NCBI RefSeq assembly: GCF_030384665.1
Contig: NC_083675.1
Span: 616,001-680,000 of the forward strand
Direction of reading: 5' to 3'
Length of the DNA: 64,000 nt
Origin: Lodderomyces elongisporus
Taxonomy: Eukaryota > Ascomycota > Pichiomycetes > Serinales > Debaryomycetaceae
A program made the position numbers and the translations under genes. Below are positions 9,079-19,317 of this stretch, piece after piece; within the stretch, counting starts at the first letter, position 1, and every line of letters begins with the position of its first letter. The notes under the pieces are model-generated. The model was not told the DNA's origin. It saw only the letters and a program-made list of their open reading frames with translations, and did not search any database.

Positions 9079-10494
9079 TTAAAGCTCATCAGCAATGGCT
9101 TTTCTCAACCCCATAGGATTGCCAAAGACTTCATGGCGTGCACGCAACATTTCCTCATCAAACTTCAACTCCTCAAGACTAACATCATCTCTCTTTTTCT
9201 TCTCTTTTCTTACTTCAACCTCTCTAGCAAGCCAATTAAGAAACTCCCTAGTAGGTTTCAAAGTCTCGTCTTGTTGGTGTATAGTCACCAAATTGTCGAA
9301 ATATTTCTCAAATTCAGATTGGGTGGAAACTTTATTTTCAACTAGTGCATGTTGAATGAAATTGGAAACATTGGAACTAGGGTCGTCGTCTTCCAATGAT
9401 CTTCGGTCATTCGATTTGCCAACGAGGTCTAAATCTTGAAGAATGTTGGCTGCTCTGGTCTTTGCCTGGGGGCCCAATTTCGTAAAGTTTTCAACAAGAG
9501 TGTTGAGTCCATAATTATGGCCCTGGGCAAATGTGAAAAATGACTCGACAAATTGCACATTTTGGGTTAGAGCCTGCACTATACCGAGAATCCTTTTCTG
9601 CACCAGATCGCTAGCCAGCTCTAGCTGACCAAGTAAGCTTTTGGTGAATGCGGTATAGTCAATTCCGCTTCTCCCATCAATAATGTTTTGCACGGCCTCG
9701 GGGTTGTTCCTCAATGATGAAGCAATAATGTTATAAACTTTGCTTTTTAGCTCACCATCTCCGGACTCGGCCAAATCAATAAGTTTTCGTAATACAGTAC
9801 TATCTTTTGAAGATGTCAACTTGACACCTAGTTCAATATCATGCACATAATCTTGGATGGTGTCGAGTGCCAACTCAAACCGTTCTTTATTGTTATTTTC
9901 CGTCTGTGTCTGCAAATGTGCATCATACTGTTCTACTTCGTTCAATGCAGAATCAAAATTCGTCAAATCTTCTGCATTGACACGAGATTTGGGCTTGTAC
10001 CCGGTTTTCGCTTTCAAGATTTGTTGTTGAATCTGCTCATTCCGGCTCTTGGTCTGTTCCTTGGCAGTTTCACCGGCTTCATTCGAGTTTTGGTTTTTGG
10101 GACTTTCGTCATCTCCATTATTTTCCCCTACGATCAACTCAACCACTTTGTTGTTTACATCTCCGGCATTGTGATTGTCTTCTTGGCCAAATTTATGCTG
10201 TTGTTCTACTTCCCCTTTTCTGTTTTCCTCTTCTTCTTCTCGTTCCATCAACTTTGCTTCTTTCTCCAGTGTTTCCATATTCAATCTAACATGCAAACCA
10301 GGAGGTATATCTTGGCCTGGTTTGATCAATTGCCACTCTGAGGTAGGTTCAAATATTCGAGGGTAGCAATTGTCCAAGTTTGAAGGGTCGCAAATGATAT
10401 CTTGGTAATTCTTGTTGCCTCTGTTGTTAGTTGATGACGAGTGGATAAGCGTGAAGAGGTGTGAAATTGCAACTAGAATGAGCTTCTTGTTCAT
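9079..10494 (-). CDS. SIL1: Sil1-type nucleotide exchange factor for ER Hsp70
   Basis: Stimulates ADP release from the ER chaperone BiP/Kar2 during protein translocation and folding. The 471-residue protein starts with a signal peptide (about residues 1-19, MNKKLILVAISHLFTLIHSS). It then has the Sil1 signature CYPRIFEPTSEWQLIKPGQD and LHVRLNME, a charged low-complexity insert (about 75-155), and a helical armadillo-like domain from about 160 on. It ends in ADEL, an HDEL-like ER-retrieval signal. In S. cerevisiae SIL1 (YOL031C) and OPI10 (YOL032W) are neighbours; here CYS3 lies between them. Confidence 0.93.
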   Translation of the reverse strand: MNKKLILVAISHLFTLIHSSSTNNRGNKNYQDIICDPSNLDNCYPRIFEPTSEWQLIKPGQDIPPGLHVRLNMETLEKEAKLMEREEEEENRKGEVEQQHKFGQEDNHNAGDVNNKVVELIVGENNGDDESPKNQNSNEAGETAKEQTKSRNEQIQQQILKAKTGYKPKSRVNAEDLTNFDSALNEVEQYDAHLQTQTENNNKERFELALDTIQDYVHDIELGVKLTSSKDSTVLRKLIDLAESGDGELKSKVYNIIASSLRNNPEAVQNIIDGRSGIDYTAFTKSLLGQLELASDLVQKRILGIVQALTQNVQFVESFFTFAQGHNYGLNTLVENFTKLGPQAKTRAANILQDLDLVGKSNDRRSLEDDDPSSNVSNFIQHALVENKVSTQSEFEKYFDNLVTIHQQDETLKPTREFLNWLAREVEVRKEKKKRDDVSLEELKFDEEMLRARHEVFGNPMGLRKAIADEL

Positions 10495-11131
10495 CTAAGC
10501 CAGATCCTAAAGTAAAAAATGAAAAAAAAAAAAAACAAGAATAAAAAATTGAGTTGGCCAGGGGTGAAATTTGTGGTCTATTTTTTTATATATATCTTTT
10601 GAAACTTGGCTTGCTCCAGGGATACCTAAGAATATATATATATATATAGATATAGATATAAAAATATTGCGCGGAAATTGAGTATACATGTTGAAAGAGG
10701 CGTTGAGTTTCTTTGACCTGCTGTTCGCAATTAATATGGATAGTTGCAACAGGTAGCGCAGAGTAGCGGCCACTGTTTGTTCATATACTGTTTGCAATGA
10801 TGGGTGATAAATTCCATAGATGTGAACCTTCTAGAAGATGCAACTATAATTGACCACGTTTATTACGTAGAACAACTGCGAAAACAAGTTAATTCTTATT
10901 CACTGATTTTTTTTTTCTTTTTCAATCCATATACTTCATTGAGAAACAACAGTACTCTAAAAAAAAAAATTACATGAAAGGTGTAGAATAAAGAAAGGAA
11001 CTAATTAATTTATTAAAGGAAGAAAAAAAAAATAAACAAAAAAAAAGATGAAATTATATCTATAATAGAAATCTATTATTACCCTCTTCCGTCACATCCC
11101 TCTCTCTCTCCCCTCCACACATAATATCAAT
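10495..11131. other. Intergenic: SIL1 promoter and CYS3 3' region
   Basis: No gene seen. Contains TATATA/TAGATA alternations (10629-10665), A/T homopolymers and A-rich DNA before the CYS3 stop. Confidence 0.6.
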
Positions 11132-12352
11132 TTACAAGCTTGATGCAACTTTCTTCAAGGCTTGTTGGATGTCGGCAATCAAGTCGTCGGTGTCTTCGAT
11201 ACCAACAGAGACTCTGACCAAGTCGTCGTAAACTCCGTTTGCCTCTCTCTCTTCCTTTGGAATACCGCCGTGCGTCATGATGGCAGGAACTTCGATGAGG
11301 GATTCGATACCACCAAGAGATTCTGCCAATGTAAATAATTGGGTTGATGAAGTAAAGATGGAGGCTGCTTTGGCACCACCTCTAATTCTGAAGGAGATCA
11401 TACCTCCACCCAAGCCATCTCTGTGTTGGCGAGATACGACATCGTGGTTTTTGTGTGTTGATAAGCCTGGGTAGTTGACGTGGATGATGGATCCATCGTT
11501 GTGGTTGTCAATCTTGGATTGCAAAAATTCGGCAATCTTTTGTGCAGAGTTTGATGCCTGACGAAGTCTCAAGTGCAATGTCTTTAAGCCTCTGTGTGCC
11601 AACCATGAGTCGAATGGTGATGGGATTGAGCCGATGGCGTTTTGCAAGAATCTGAATTTCTCGTGCAACTCAGAGTCGTTTGTCGCGAGGACACCCATAA
11701 CCACGTCTGAGTGGCCGTTGATGTATTTTGTGACCGAGTGGACCACGACATCGGCACCGAATTTCAATGGGTTGGAGATGTATGGGGAGAGAAAAGTGTT
11801 GTCGACAACCAAGATGACCTTGTTGCCTGTCTTGTCTTGGTGGTTTTGCAAGATTTGCTTAACCTTGGCGATATCGGTCACTTGCAAAGTAGGGTTTGAA
11901 GGGGTTTCAACCCAGACCAATTTAGTTTCTGGTCTCAAAGTGGCTTCCAAGTCATCTGCCAAGTTTGCGACAAATTGGGCTTCAACGCCGTGGTGGTTGG
12001 CAACCTTTGTAAAATATCTGTGGGTACCACCGTAAACGTCACCACCGGAGATGATGTGGGATCCGATAGGCAATGATTGGATAATCAAGGCGGTGGTGGC
12101 AGAACCTGAGGACAAGGCGATGGCGTATTTGGCTTGTTCCAATGACGCCACGGCTTGTTCAAAGTTGTCTCTGTTTGGATTGGCTGAACGGGAGTATTCG
12201 TAGATTCCCAATGGCTTGGATGGTTCGGACTGACCAAAGGTGGTGGAGAGGGAGATGGGTTCAATGACAGCACCTGTTGTGGCGTCAATAGGAGCACCAA
12301 CATGGACGGCTCTGGTGCCAAAGGAGAAGTTTGAGGAAGAATCAACAGTCAT
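11132..12352 (-). CDS. CYS3: Cystathionine gamma-lyase
   Basis: PLP enzyme that cleaves cystathionine to cysteine, 2-oxobutyrate and ammonia (EC 4.4.1.1), the last step of reverse transsulfuration. It has 406 residues, full length. Family landmarks: TRAVHVG near the N-terminus, YEYSRSANPNRDNFE, the PLP-phosphate region SSGSATTALI, VETPSNPTLQVTDI, VVDNTF, and the Schiff-base lysine in HSVTKYINGHSD (Lys209). The C-terminal ESLGGIESLIE and MTHGGIP blocks are also present. Its cysteine feeds GSH2 4 kb away. A TCACGTGA Cbf1 box lies 543 bases upstream. The S. cerevisiae counterpart is YAL012W, from the chromosome I block that also holds ATS1 and FUN30. Confidence 0.96.
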   Translation of the reverse strand: MTVDSSSNFSFGTRAVHVGAPIDATTGAVIEPISLSTTFGQSEPSKPLGIYEYSRSANPNRDNFEQAVASLEQAKYAIALSSGSATTALIIQSLPIGSHIISGGDVYGGTHRYFTKVANHHGVEAQFVANLADDLEATLRPETKLVWVETPSNPTLQVTDIAKVKQILQNHQDKTGNKVILVVDNTFLSPYISNPLKFGADVVVHSVTKYINGHSDVVMGVLATNDSELHEKFRFLQNAIGSIPSPFDSWLAHRGLKTLHLRLRQASNSAQKIAEFLQSKIDNHNDGSIIHVNYPGLSTHKNHDVVSRQHRDGLGGGMISFRIRGGAKAASIFTSSTQLFTLAESLGGIESLIEVPAIMTHGGIPKEEREANGVYDDLVRVSVGIEDTDDLIADIQQALKKVASSL

Positions 12353-12568
12353 TGCGTAGTTGGGATGAGATTTGTAAATGGAGCAAAAGAAAAATTAATA
12401 AAAGAGAGTGATAATAGGGATAGGAATATGAAAACAGTTAAATCCTGTTGAAGGTCTGTGTGTGTAAAAAGTGATGGTTGGTGGGTATTTGTAAGCAAAA
12501 AAAAATGTGTGTATTACAAGAGATGGTGGTCTTCTGCACAGGGATTTATATTGAAAAAAAAAAAAGAA

Positions 12569-12599
<31 letters not shown>

Positions 12600-13138
12600 A
12601 GACAAAATGCCACACTTTTAATTTTCTCTCTCTTCCGCTTGCCCTCTCCCCCCTCCCTCTCCACTCCGTCGCAGCTTTAAGAAAAAAAGAAATTCACAAA
12701 TGTGTGGCATTTTCTTGACGCTTCATATACACACAAAGACACAAAGACACAAAAACACACAAAAGAAAAGAAAAAGAAAAGAAAAAGATGAAGCCAGAAG
12801 CGAGGACAGAAGGGAAGGGTGAAAAAAACAGAAAAAACCAGAAAAAAATGAAACTAATGAAATCAGTAGAGATACTTGTGACATAATAGTATTATCACGT
12901 GATTGTGTTGATCGGAGATCAAACTCCGTGTTTTACTAATGGATAAATAAAAAGTGAGAAGTTGCAGATACACATACATATTTTATTTCCATATTATTCC
13001 TTTAGTCAAACTGGAATAAAAATTATGTGAAATAATAATGATAATAGTAATTTTGTTTTGTTTTGTTTTGTTTTAAAAAAAAAAAGGAGAAAAGAAGAAT
13101 AGAAAAAATCAGGATATCTATAAGTGTAGTTCAATACT
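12353..13138. promoter_or_regulatory. CYS3 promoter region / OPI10 3' region
   Basis: No gene. It includes an (AG)n run at 12579-12599, A-rich DNA, the TCACGTGA box at 12895, and a TTTTG pentamer run at about 13052-13073. Confidence 0.6.
12895..12902. promoter_or_regulatory. Cbf1-type E-box TCACGTGA upstream of CYS3
   Basis: Perfect palindromic TCACGTGA, the preferred Cbf1 (Met4-recruiting) site in yeast sulfur genes. It lies 543 bases upstream of the CYS3 ATG and 237 bases beyond the OPI10 stop, so CYS3 is the likely target. Confidence 0.65.
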
Positions 13139-13966
13139 CTACTCCTGTAGTTCGTTTAAGAAGTTGGGATTGGTCTGCAACTTTGTCTTAAACTTCTCCC
13201 ACCAATTGTCAAACGCCTTAATAGGCACTTTCCCCTGAGGATCAATAAAGCTAGCTAGATAGTTATAGGCATGCCCCACAATCTTATTCGCCAACGTAGC
13301 TGTACTCTGAGGATCCTTGATAGCTGGAATTTCTCCATTGGCCCTAGCTGTCGTCGTCGTCGTCGTCGTCGTCGATGCACGCGTGTGAACTAACCCACCA
13401 CTGTTATCTGCTTTTGATTGTTGCAAAATCTGCTCTGCTTGTACCGTAGGCTCAATTGATATTCCGATATTAATAGTCACTTGATCATTCGCATCAGTCC
13501 CACTTGCACCCCCAATCCCCGATCCTTGTCCGTTAAAAGTATTGTCCACTTCCATTCCTTGGTCATTCTCTATTGTAGAATCACCAGTACTACTACCGCC
13601 AAAACCAGTACCACTACCACTATCATTACCAGCTCCGGAGCTAAAATTGGACAACCTATATATCGCAGAAGGTTTCGCTGGATTGATACCTCCAAGAAGC
13701 TTAAACTCCGGCTGCTGCTGCTGCTGCTGCTGCTGTTGTTGTTGTTGTTGTTGTCGTTGTTGTTGTTGGGGTGTAGGCAATTGAAAATAAACCAATGCTG
13801 TGAGATTGTTATCGACAAATGGAGAATTTGGCAATATAAATATGGTAATATAATTGATCTTAGACGCATTGGGTACACTAATCACATACTTTGTTGTATC
13901 TACTTGCTGAGCAAGAACCATAGGTCTCCCCAGACAAATTGCACCAAACACATTCTCTGCACTCAT
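13139..13966 (-). CDS. OPI10: Opi10/Hikeshi family protein with a poly-Gln insert
   Basis: Hikeshi-family proteins carry Hsp70 into the nucleus under heat stress; yeast OPI10 was found through inositol overproduction. The ATG at 13966 gives 275 residues starting MSAENVFGAICLGRP. The family N-terminal domain is clear: KYVISVPNASKINYITIFIL, FVDNNLTALVYFQLP, FKLLGGINPAKPSAIYRL. A Gln tract (with one Arg) of about 20 residues splits this domain between QLPTP and EFKLLGG, and a Gly/Ser/Thr-rich region (about 115-215) follows. The C-terminal helical part with ANKIVGHAYNYLASFID and WWEKFKTKL is conserved. The poly-Gln position inside a folded domain suggests a loop. Confidence 0.93.
   Translation of the reverse strand: MSAENVFGAICLGRPMVLAQQVDTTKYVISVPNASKINYITIFILPNSPFVDNNLTALVYFQLPTPQQQQRQQQQQQQQQQQQQQPEFKLLGGINPAKPSAIYRLSNFSSGAGNDSGSGTGFGGSSTGDSTIENDQGMEVDNTFNGQGSGIGGASGTDANDQVTINIGISIEPTVQAEQILQQSKADNSGGLVHTRASTTTTTTTTARANGEIPAIKDPQSTATLANKIVGHAYNYLASFIDPQGKVPIKAFDNWWEKFKTKLQTNPNFLNELQE
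13685..13767. repeat. CTG/TTG triplet repeat encoding OPI10 poly-Gln
   Basis: About 19-20 triplets of CTG then TTG (one CGT-type interruption) on plus, read as CAG/CAA Gln codons on minus. Confidence 0.85.
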
Positions 13967-14935
13967 TCTCAAATAAGCAAGCGGATAACTAGAAGATTCA
14001 CCACTGAACCAATTGATAATTATATATGGTGGTAACCTAATTGGTATTATATTGTATATAAAGAATATACTATTCCAAATGGCGTAGAAATGGCGGGGAA
14101 ATATATCACAATTGCTATCTCTGTCTCTCTTTCTCTTTTGTTTGTCTCTGCGCTACCTTCTGGTATTTTCTAGAAAGATCTTGATTCTCACAGCCTATAA
14201 ATCAGAACCATCTCAAATTAATTCACCAAATGGGGGTACCATATTCGTTTTCTGATGTTTTTTTTATTTTGCTCTGAAGCACTCAAAATCAGCCTGTGCT
14301 ATCTAATGTTTTGTAGATTAAAAAAGGAAAGAAGCAGTATGTGTATATGGAAACACCGAAATTGATATGCATATTCTTTCTCTCTCGCAATCGCTCTTTT
14401 TGATCTAAATTCTTCCTTCTCGATTGCCAACACTTTACCTCAATTCAACGCAAACATTTTTATATTTTATTATTTTTCCACACAAAAACACCATGAAATA
14501 GCCACGCAATTTATGTCTTCAAAAAAATAGAGAATAACATAAGGTATCACCAGTATATACGTTATAGCATTGGTGTAAAAAGAACCAGTACAACCCAACC
14601 AAAATAACCTGGCTGCTAAAAATAAATCATAAGTATGAACATCCTTTTCTTTCCTCTTTGTATTCTTGTCTATCTTATTTCTCCTTTCTTTCTCTTTCGC
14701 ATACACATATAAATATATATATGTATTTATATTTGTGCGTGCGTGTCCGGTGCCCAACTCTGCAAAGTCAAATGTAAAAAAAAAAAAAAAATTCAATCTG
14801 CGCTTCTCATTGTAAAAAAGAAAAATGAAAAATGAAAAAAAAGGGTAAGAAAAAAAACAGACATGTACATAACATTCATCGGATATACTACAGACAACTA
14901 CTTCTACTTCTCACCACAACTACTTCTTATCATTT

Positions 14936-14976
<41 letters not shown>

Positions 14977-15651
14977 CCTTGTATTTGACACCGATCATTT
15001 TGCATGTTGTTATAGTCGCATATGGAGTGGATAGCAATTTAGGAAATTCCTCCTTTCTCAACACACTCAAAGACACTCACACACACACACATCTATCCGT
15101 CCTACATTGTTATTCGCTATCATATGCGAAACAACGTGACGAAAGAAGCTTATACAAACTTGTCCATTTCTTTTTGTTCTTTTTCTTGATTTTTTTCTTT
15201 TTCTTTTTTTTTTTTTTCATTCATACTCCATTTTTGAGAGTATCGCTTGGACGATTTACTTAATGCTAGATCAGGTACAGATTTGTGTATCGATTAAGTT
15301 TCTTTCTTGAAGTTGATTGTCTTTTCCTTTTCTTTTCCCTCATTTCTTTCTCTTTTTTTTTTATTCTCCGAAAACAAAATAAGGGTTTAGAAGAAGAAGA
15401 AGATGGAGATGGAGAAGGAGAAGGCAGAATGACAGTTGACTTTTTGGATACGTCCTAGAGTAAAATAACGATGTACATATTTTCCATCTTTCGTGCAATG
15501 ACAATCTACAGATTTTTTTACTATTGCAAAAGATGAATATGGGGAAGAATCTTCGTGACATTTTCTCTATAATTAAGTAACTAGAAGAAAAAACAAAACA
15601 AAAAAAAAGAAATAAGGATATAAAGCTGAGGAAAGCTTTGGTTTCTAAATT
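13967..15651. other. Long intergenic: OPI10 promoter and ATS1 3' region
   Basis: About 1.7 kb without a gene I can support. It has TATA-like alternations (14712-14732), a (CAA)n run at 14938-14976, a CA run (15078-15092) and several T-tracts. Open frames here translate simple repeats. Confidence 0.55.
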
Positions 15652-16887
15652 TTAGTCTAATTCTGATTCTGACTCTATAACCACCCAGCTTGTTGCACAT
15701 CCTCCAGCAATGAGATGGACCTTGTCTTGGCCAGTGTACAACGGATTTAGGTAGTCAAAAGTAATATCATCTGGCAACGTTTCGGGTGAATGGGTACTAC
15801 AAGCTTTAGCTGCGTAATTGGGGCTTCCACAATTACCATGTTCTCCCCATCCCCAGGCAAAGACCTTGTTGTCTGCTAGTAATAGACCATGCTCACTACC
15901 AACTACAAACAGGTAACAATCCTTTAAATGCTCAATTGATTGAGGGAACTTGTAGTTGTAGAGTTGACCGTGCGTATTGACTCCATACGACTTGATCTCA
16001 TTATTGATTTTGACATGTATGGAAGACCACATCGATTCGATTTTCTCAATCTTATAATCTTTATCGCACGAAATGCACATATCTAATTTGTCTTTGTCAA
16101 TATTGGCTCTTCCGTATATTTCGAGTTTCCCATGCTTTTCCCTTTTGAGAAACACTGTATAGTCTCGTCCTAGAACAAAGTCATCGATGGTTGAAGAACT
16201 CATGTCGAGATTATTATCCTCTGATGTAAAATGTAGTGCAACCGGTTGCCAAATTGCTCCTCGTTTGATTAGTGATGGATCCAAGACATCACCCAATTGT
16301 CCTTTTCTGCAGCTTCCCCAGCCATAAAGTTTACCATCGCTTGTTTGGAGCAATACGTGGTTCAAGGATGACTTTATCTTGGTGACAGGGTACTCAAATT
16401 CACGCAACAAGCCAAGATTGATATCACTATTACTTAGCACACCCAGCCCTAGTCCCAATTCACCTTTGTTACCACGACCAAGGCTATACACTTTTTTTTT
16501 GTCGCAGACCAAGTAGGAGCATTCCCAACTGCATGCAATATCGGTCCATACACCTTTTGGTGTGGGTGGGTGGATTATTTTGAAGCAATGATGCTGTTCA
16601 GCTTCTAGTTCTTCTTCTTCTTCTTTTTCTTTTTCTTTACAACCAATTTGGCCGTTGTCATTGGCTCCACAGCCATATACTTCACCAGACTCAAATAGAA
16701 CAAGTGTGTGGTTTCCACCACATGTTATCTTTATGGGTTTGCTTTCGAGCTTAGTGTTTGATTTCAACTCATTAGTGTTTGGATCAAGGAGCATAAAAGT
16801 GGCTGGTTGTAGTATAGATTGGTCTTCATCATTGTCTAGTCCCAATTGATAGTTTCCATTCGAGCCACACGAAAGTATTTGATACAT
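15652..16887 (-). CDS. ATS1: RCC1-repeat protein, Ats1-like
   Basis: A 411-residue protein from ATG 16887 (the codon before it is TTG). Degenerate RCC1 repeats run through it: CGSNGNYQLGLD, CGANDNGQIGC, LGRGNKGELGLGLG, GWGSCRKGQLGD, YGVNTHGQL and AWGWGEHGNCGS, with linking HTLVL/HVLLQ/HGLLL strands. Such proteins fold as seven-bladed propellers. S. cerevisiae Ats1 acts with Nap1 in microtubule and cell-cycle control and in diphthamide/tRNA wobble modification. The call rests partly on context: ATS1 (YAL020C) and FUN30 (YAL019W) are divergent neighbours in S. cerevisiae and have the same orientations here, with JLP1 between. Another RCC1 protein is possible from sequence alone. Confidence 0.8.
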   Translation of the reverse strand: MYQILSCGSNGNYQLGLDNDEDQSILQPATFMLLDPNTNELKSNTKLESKPIKITCGGNHTLVLFESGEVYGCGANDNGQIGCKEKEKEEEEELEAEQHHCFKIIHPPTPKGVWTDIACSWECSYLVCDKKKVYSLGRGNKGELGLGLGVLSNSDINLGLLREFEYPVTKIKSSLNHVLLQTSDGKLYGWGSCRKGQLGDVLDPSLIKRGAIWQPVALHFTSEDNNLDMSSSTIDDFVLGRDYTVFLKREKHGKLEIYGRANIDKDKLDMCISCDKDYKIEKIESMWSSIHVKINNEIKSYGVNTHGQLYNYKFPQSIEHLKDCYLFVVGSEHGLLLADNKVFAWGWGEHGNCGSPNYAAKACSTHSPETLPDDITFDYLNPLYTGQDKVHLIAGGCATSWVVIESESELD

Positions 16888-19317
16888 CAACTCACTTGGT
16901 CAAGTAGAATAAAGTAGTTTCTGTGAATATAAAGTATTTTGGTACTACATGCGCAAACGAGTGTTTCATACAAACTTTCATACAAACTTTCACACCAATA
17001 CTCTTTTTTTCCCCCCATTTCCCATTTCCCATTTCCTTTTTCCCATTTCCCTTATGTTTTCCTATTGTTGAAGTCTTTTTTTTTTGCGCGCGCGCATTGA
17101 GAAAGAGAGTCGAGAAATGATTACCCGCAAGCTACTAATCTACAATCACCACCAACCATGGCACTTGTAACAAAGAATACTTTGCGAGATACATGCAGAG
17201 TAATTTATTAGAAAATATCTTTTCTTTCTTAGACCCGCATGGACTGTGAAACTTAAGGGTAAATACCAAAGCGATAGAAGAAGTGAGCCAATTTATGGAC
17301 AAACAGCTCAATTAGCAAGTAATTTTTTTCAACTTTTGCAGGAGATCGATTAAGGTTCATTGAGAGTTAACACTTTTCTCTTTCTTTTTTGTTTTTACCT
17401 CTTTTTCTCTAAATAGGAATTTGCATTATCAAGATCCAAGAAGAAAGTGTTTCAAGACTTGGCTAATGTTTCAAAAAAAAAAAAATACGACAATAGGGCT
17501 CATACCGGAGTATACCAGGTATGTCGAGGATATACGGTTTCCCCTTTTCCAGCATTTCTTATTTTTACTTTTCCTGTCTGGTTTTTTATTGACTTGAGTT
17601 AAGCTGAACCAGATACTCACAATAGTACTTGTAAGTGATGTTTTCCATTCTAGTGTTTGAACTCGTGCTTATAAGTATAAACATTTATCAATCAACAAGA
17701 ACATTTGGCTAGAATCTGAAGCTTTTCTTTATCAGATCGATATCAAGGACATTCGATGTTTGTACACAAAATCGGTTCGGGAAAACAACAAAAGAAAAAA
17801 TTATAAGCGCAAAAAAAAAAGATATTGCGTCGGTAAGTAAACGTTTGCATGGAGAAAACAAGCAGTACATGTGTTGATAATCAATTGAAGTAAACAGAAC
17901 ATACTTTTATTTTTTTTCAAGAGAGTTTATAACATATACACGTAGAAAGCATCATCATAAACTTGACACTGTTTGTGTAGGATGGCCATGAACATTTTAT
18001 ATCTAATGGTCTTAGTCTCGAAGAAGAAGAAGTAAAAAAAAGTAATATGGTGAGGAATATATGCTTTTTTATTTGTTCTCTTGTCAACATTCTGGCTATT
18101 CCAGCTCCACCAAAAAAAAAAGTGATTAACAAACTATAACTAGTCAACTTGAAGAGGAGCAAGTAAATGTTTTTTTTTTTTTCTTTTTCATATTTGGTTC
18201 TAAAAATGTCAAAATACAAGAACACTACCAAGAACATAAAAAACAAGGAATGGAATGTTTGGATGAAGTTCAGGAAGTGAAATAAACGGGGTTGAAAGAA
18301 TCTCCTGATTTCTATATTGTGCTTTTCTTTTTCTTTGCTGTTTTCGTTCTTGAAGTTTGAAGTCTGAAGCCATAGTTTTGTTGCTCTGTTGTTCTCCTTG
18401 CATCGTCTCCGTTTTTTTTTAGCAAGTTAATATTATAAATTGGAGCATGGCAAAAAGTATGATGACAAAACACTATAGAGTGTACAACTTTGGTAATGCT
18501 GGCAATGGCTTAGAATTAATTGCTTACGGAAAAAAAGGAGTGAGCAAAGGTAAACTCACACTTAAAAAAAAAAAAGAAATGAAATGGAAAAAAACAAAAA
18601 CTGTGGCGTAATTGCAAATTCCGTACAGGTGAAATTTTTTGCACCCAAAACAACAACAACAACAACAACAACAACAAGAAAGAAAGAAAGGAGAGAGAGA
18701 GTTGAAGAATATGCATCAACATAACACACATTCGAATGAAAATAGACAAATACCAGAGTCATCAACCGATGGATGCACATGCACACATATGCAATCATAC
18801 ACTGACAAATATTTATATACACAAACACAAACACAAACACAAACACAAACACAATACCATCCTCCTTGTCAAGTTTGGACACAGCTTTGCATCTTCTTAT
18901 CTAGTGCAGAGCTGGCAATCCAGCACGTGATTGGCAGTACACGTACTCTACTATACATACACTTGTCTACAGCCACAGTTTTTTTTGATTCTCTCATTTT
19001 ATTTTCTCTTCCTCCTTTTAGCATATTGACACTCTTTACATCGTAAACTTCCATTACCCTTTGTCATATGACTTTCTGATATAGACCACAGCAAGCACAT
19101 ACATCGACACAATGCTGAGTTCGAGGCAAGTATATAATGGGAAGAAATCCGTCTTTACTCCTTCTTGCTATAAACTGTTTTATCACAATATCACCAATAC
19201 ATAGTTTTATAAAACAATCTCTTAGAATCTAAGAGTCATATACTACTCACATTTACAAACACAATTACAAATACATCCACACACACACACACATACACAT
19301 ATAAGTTTACTTCAATA
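16888..19317. promoter_or_regulatory. 2.4-kb divergent intergenic ATS1 / JLP1
   Basis: No gene I can name. It contains a GCGCGCGCGC run (17086-17096), possible short spliced or decayed frames at 17158-17610 (see findings), a (CAA)n run at 18649-18676, an ACACAA-type repeat at 18820-18851, a CACGTGA box at 18924, and a TATATAA box at 19131-19137, 181 bases before the JLP1 ATG. Confidence 0.5.
18924..18930. promoter_or_regulatory. Cbf1-type box CACGTGA upstream of JLP1
   Basis: CACGTGA is the core of the sulfur-regulon Cbf1 site, 388 bases upstream of the JLP1-like ATG. Sulfonate dioxygenases are sulfur-limitation genes in yeast, so the site fits the function. Confidence 0.55.

Noticed and set aside
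14832..15263. 143-codon open frame between OPI10 and ATS1
   Set aside because: Poly-Thr, poly-Phe and His-Thr stretches directly translate CAA/ACA and T-tract repeats; no conserved-looking segment.
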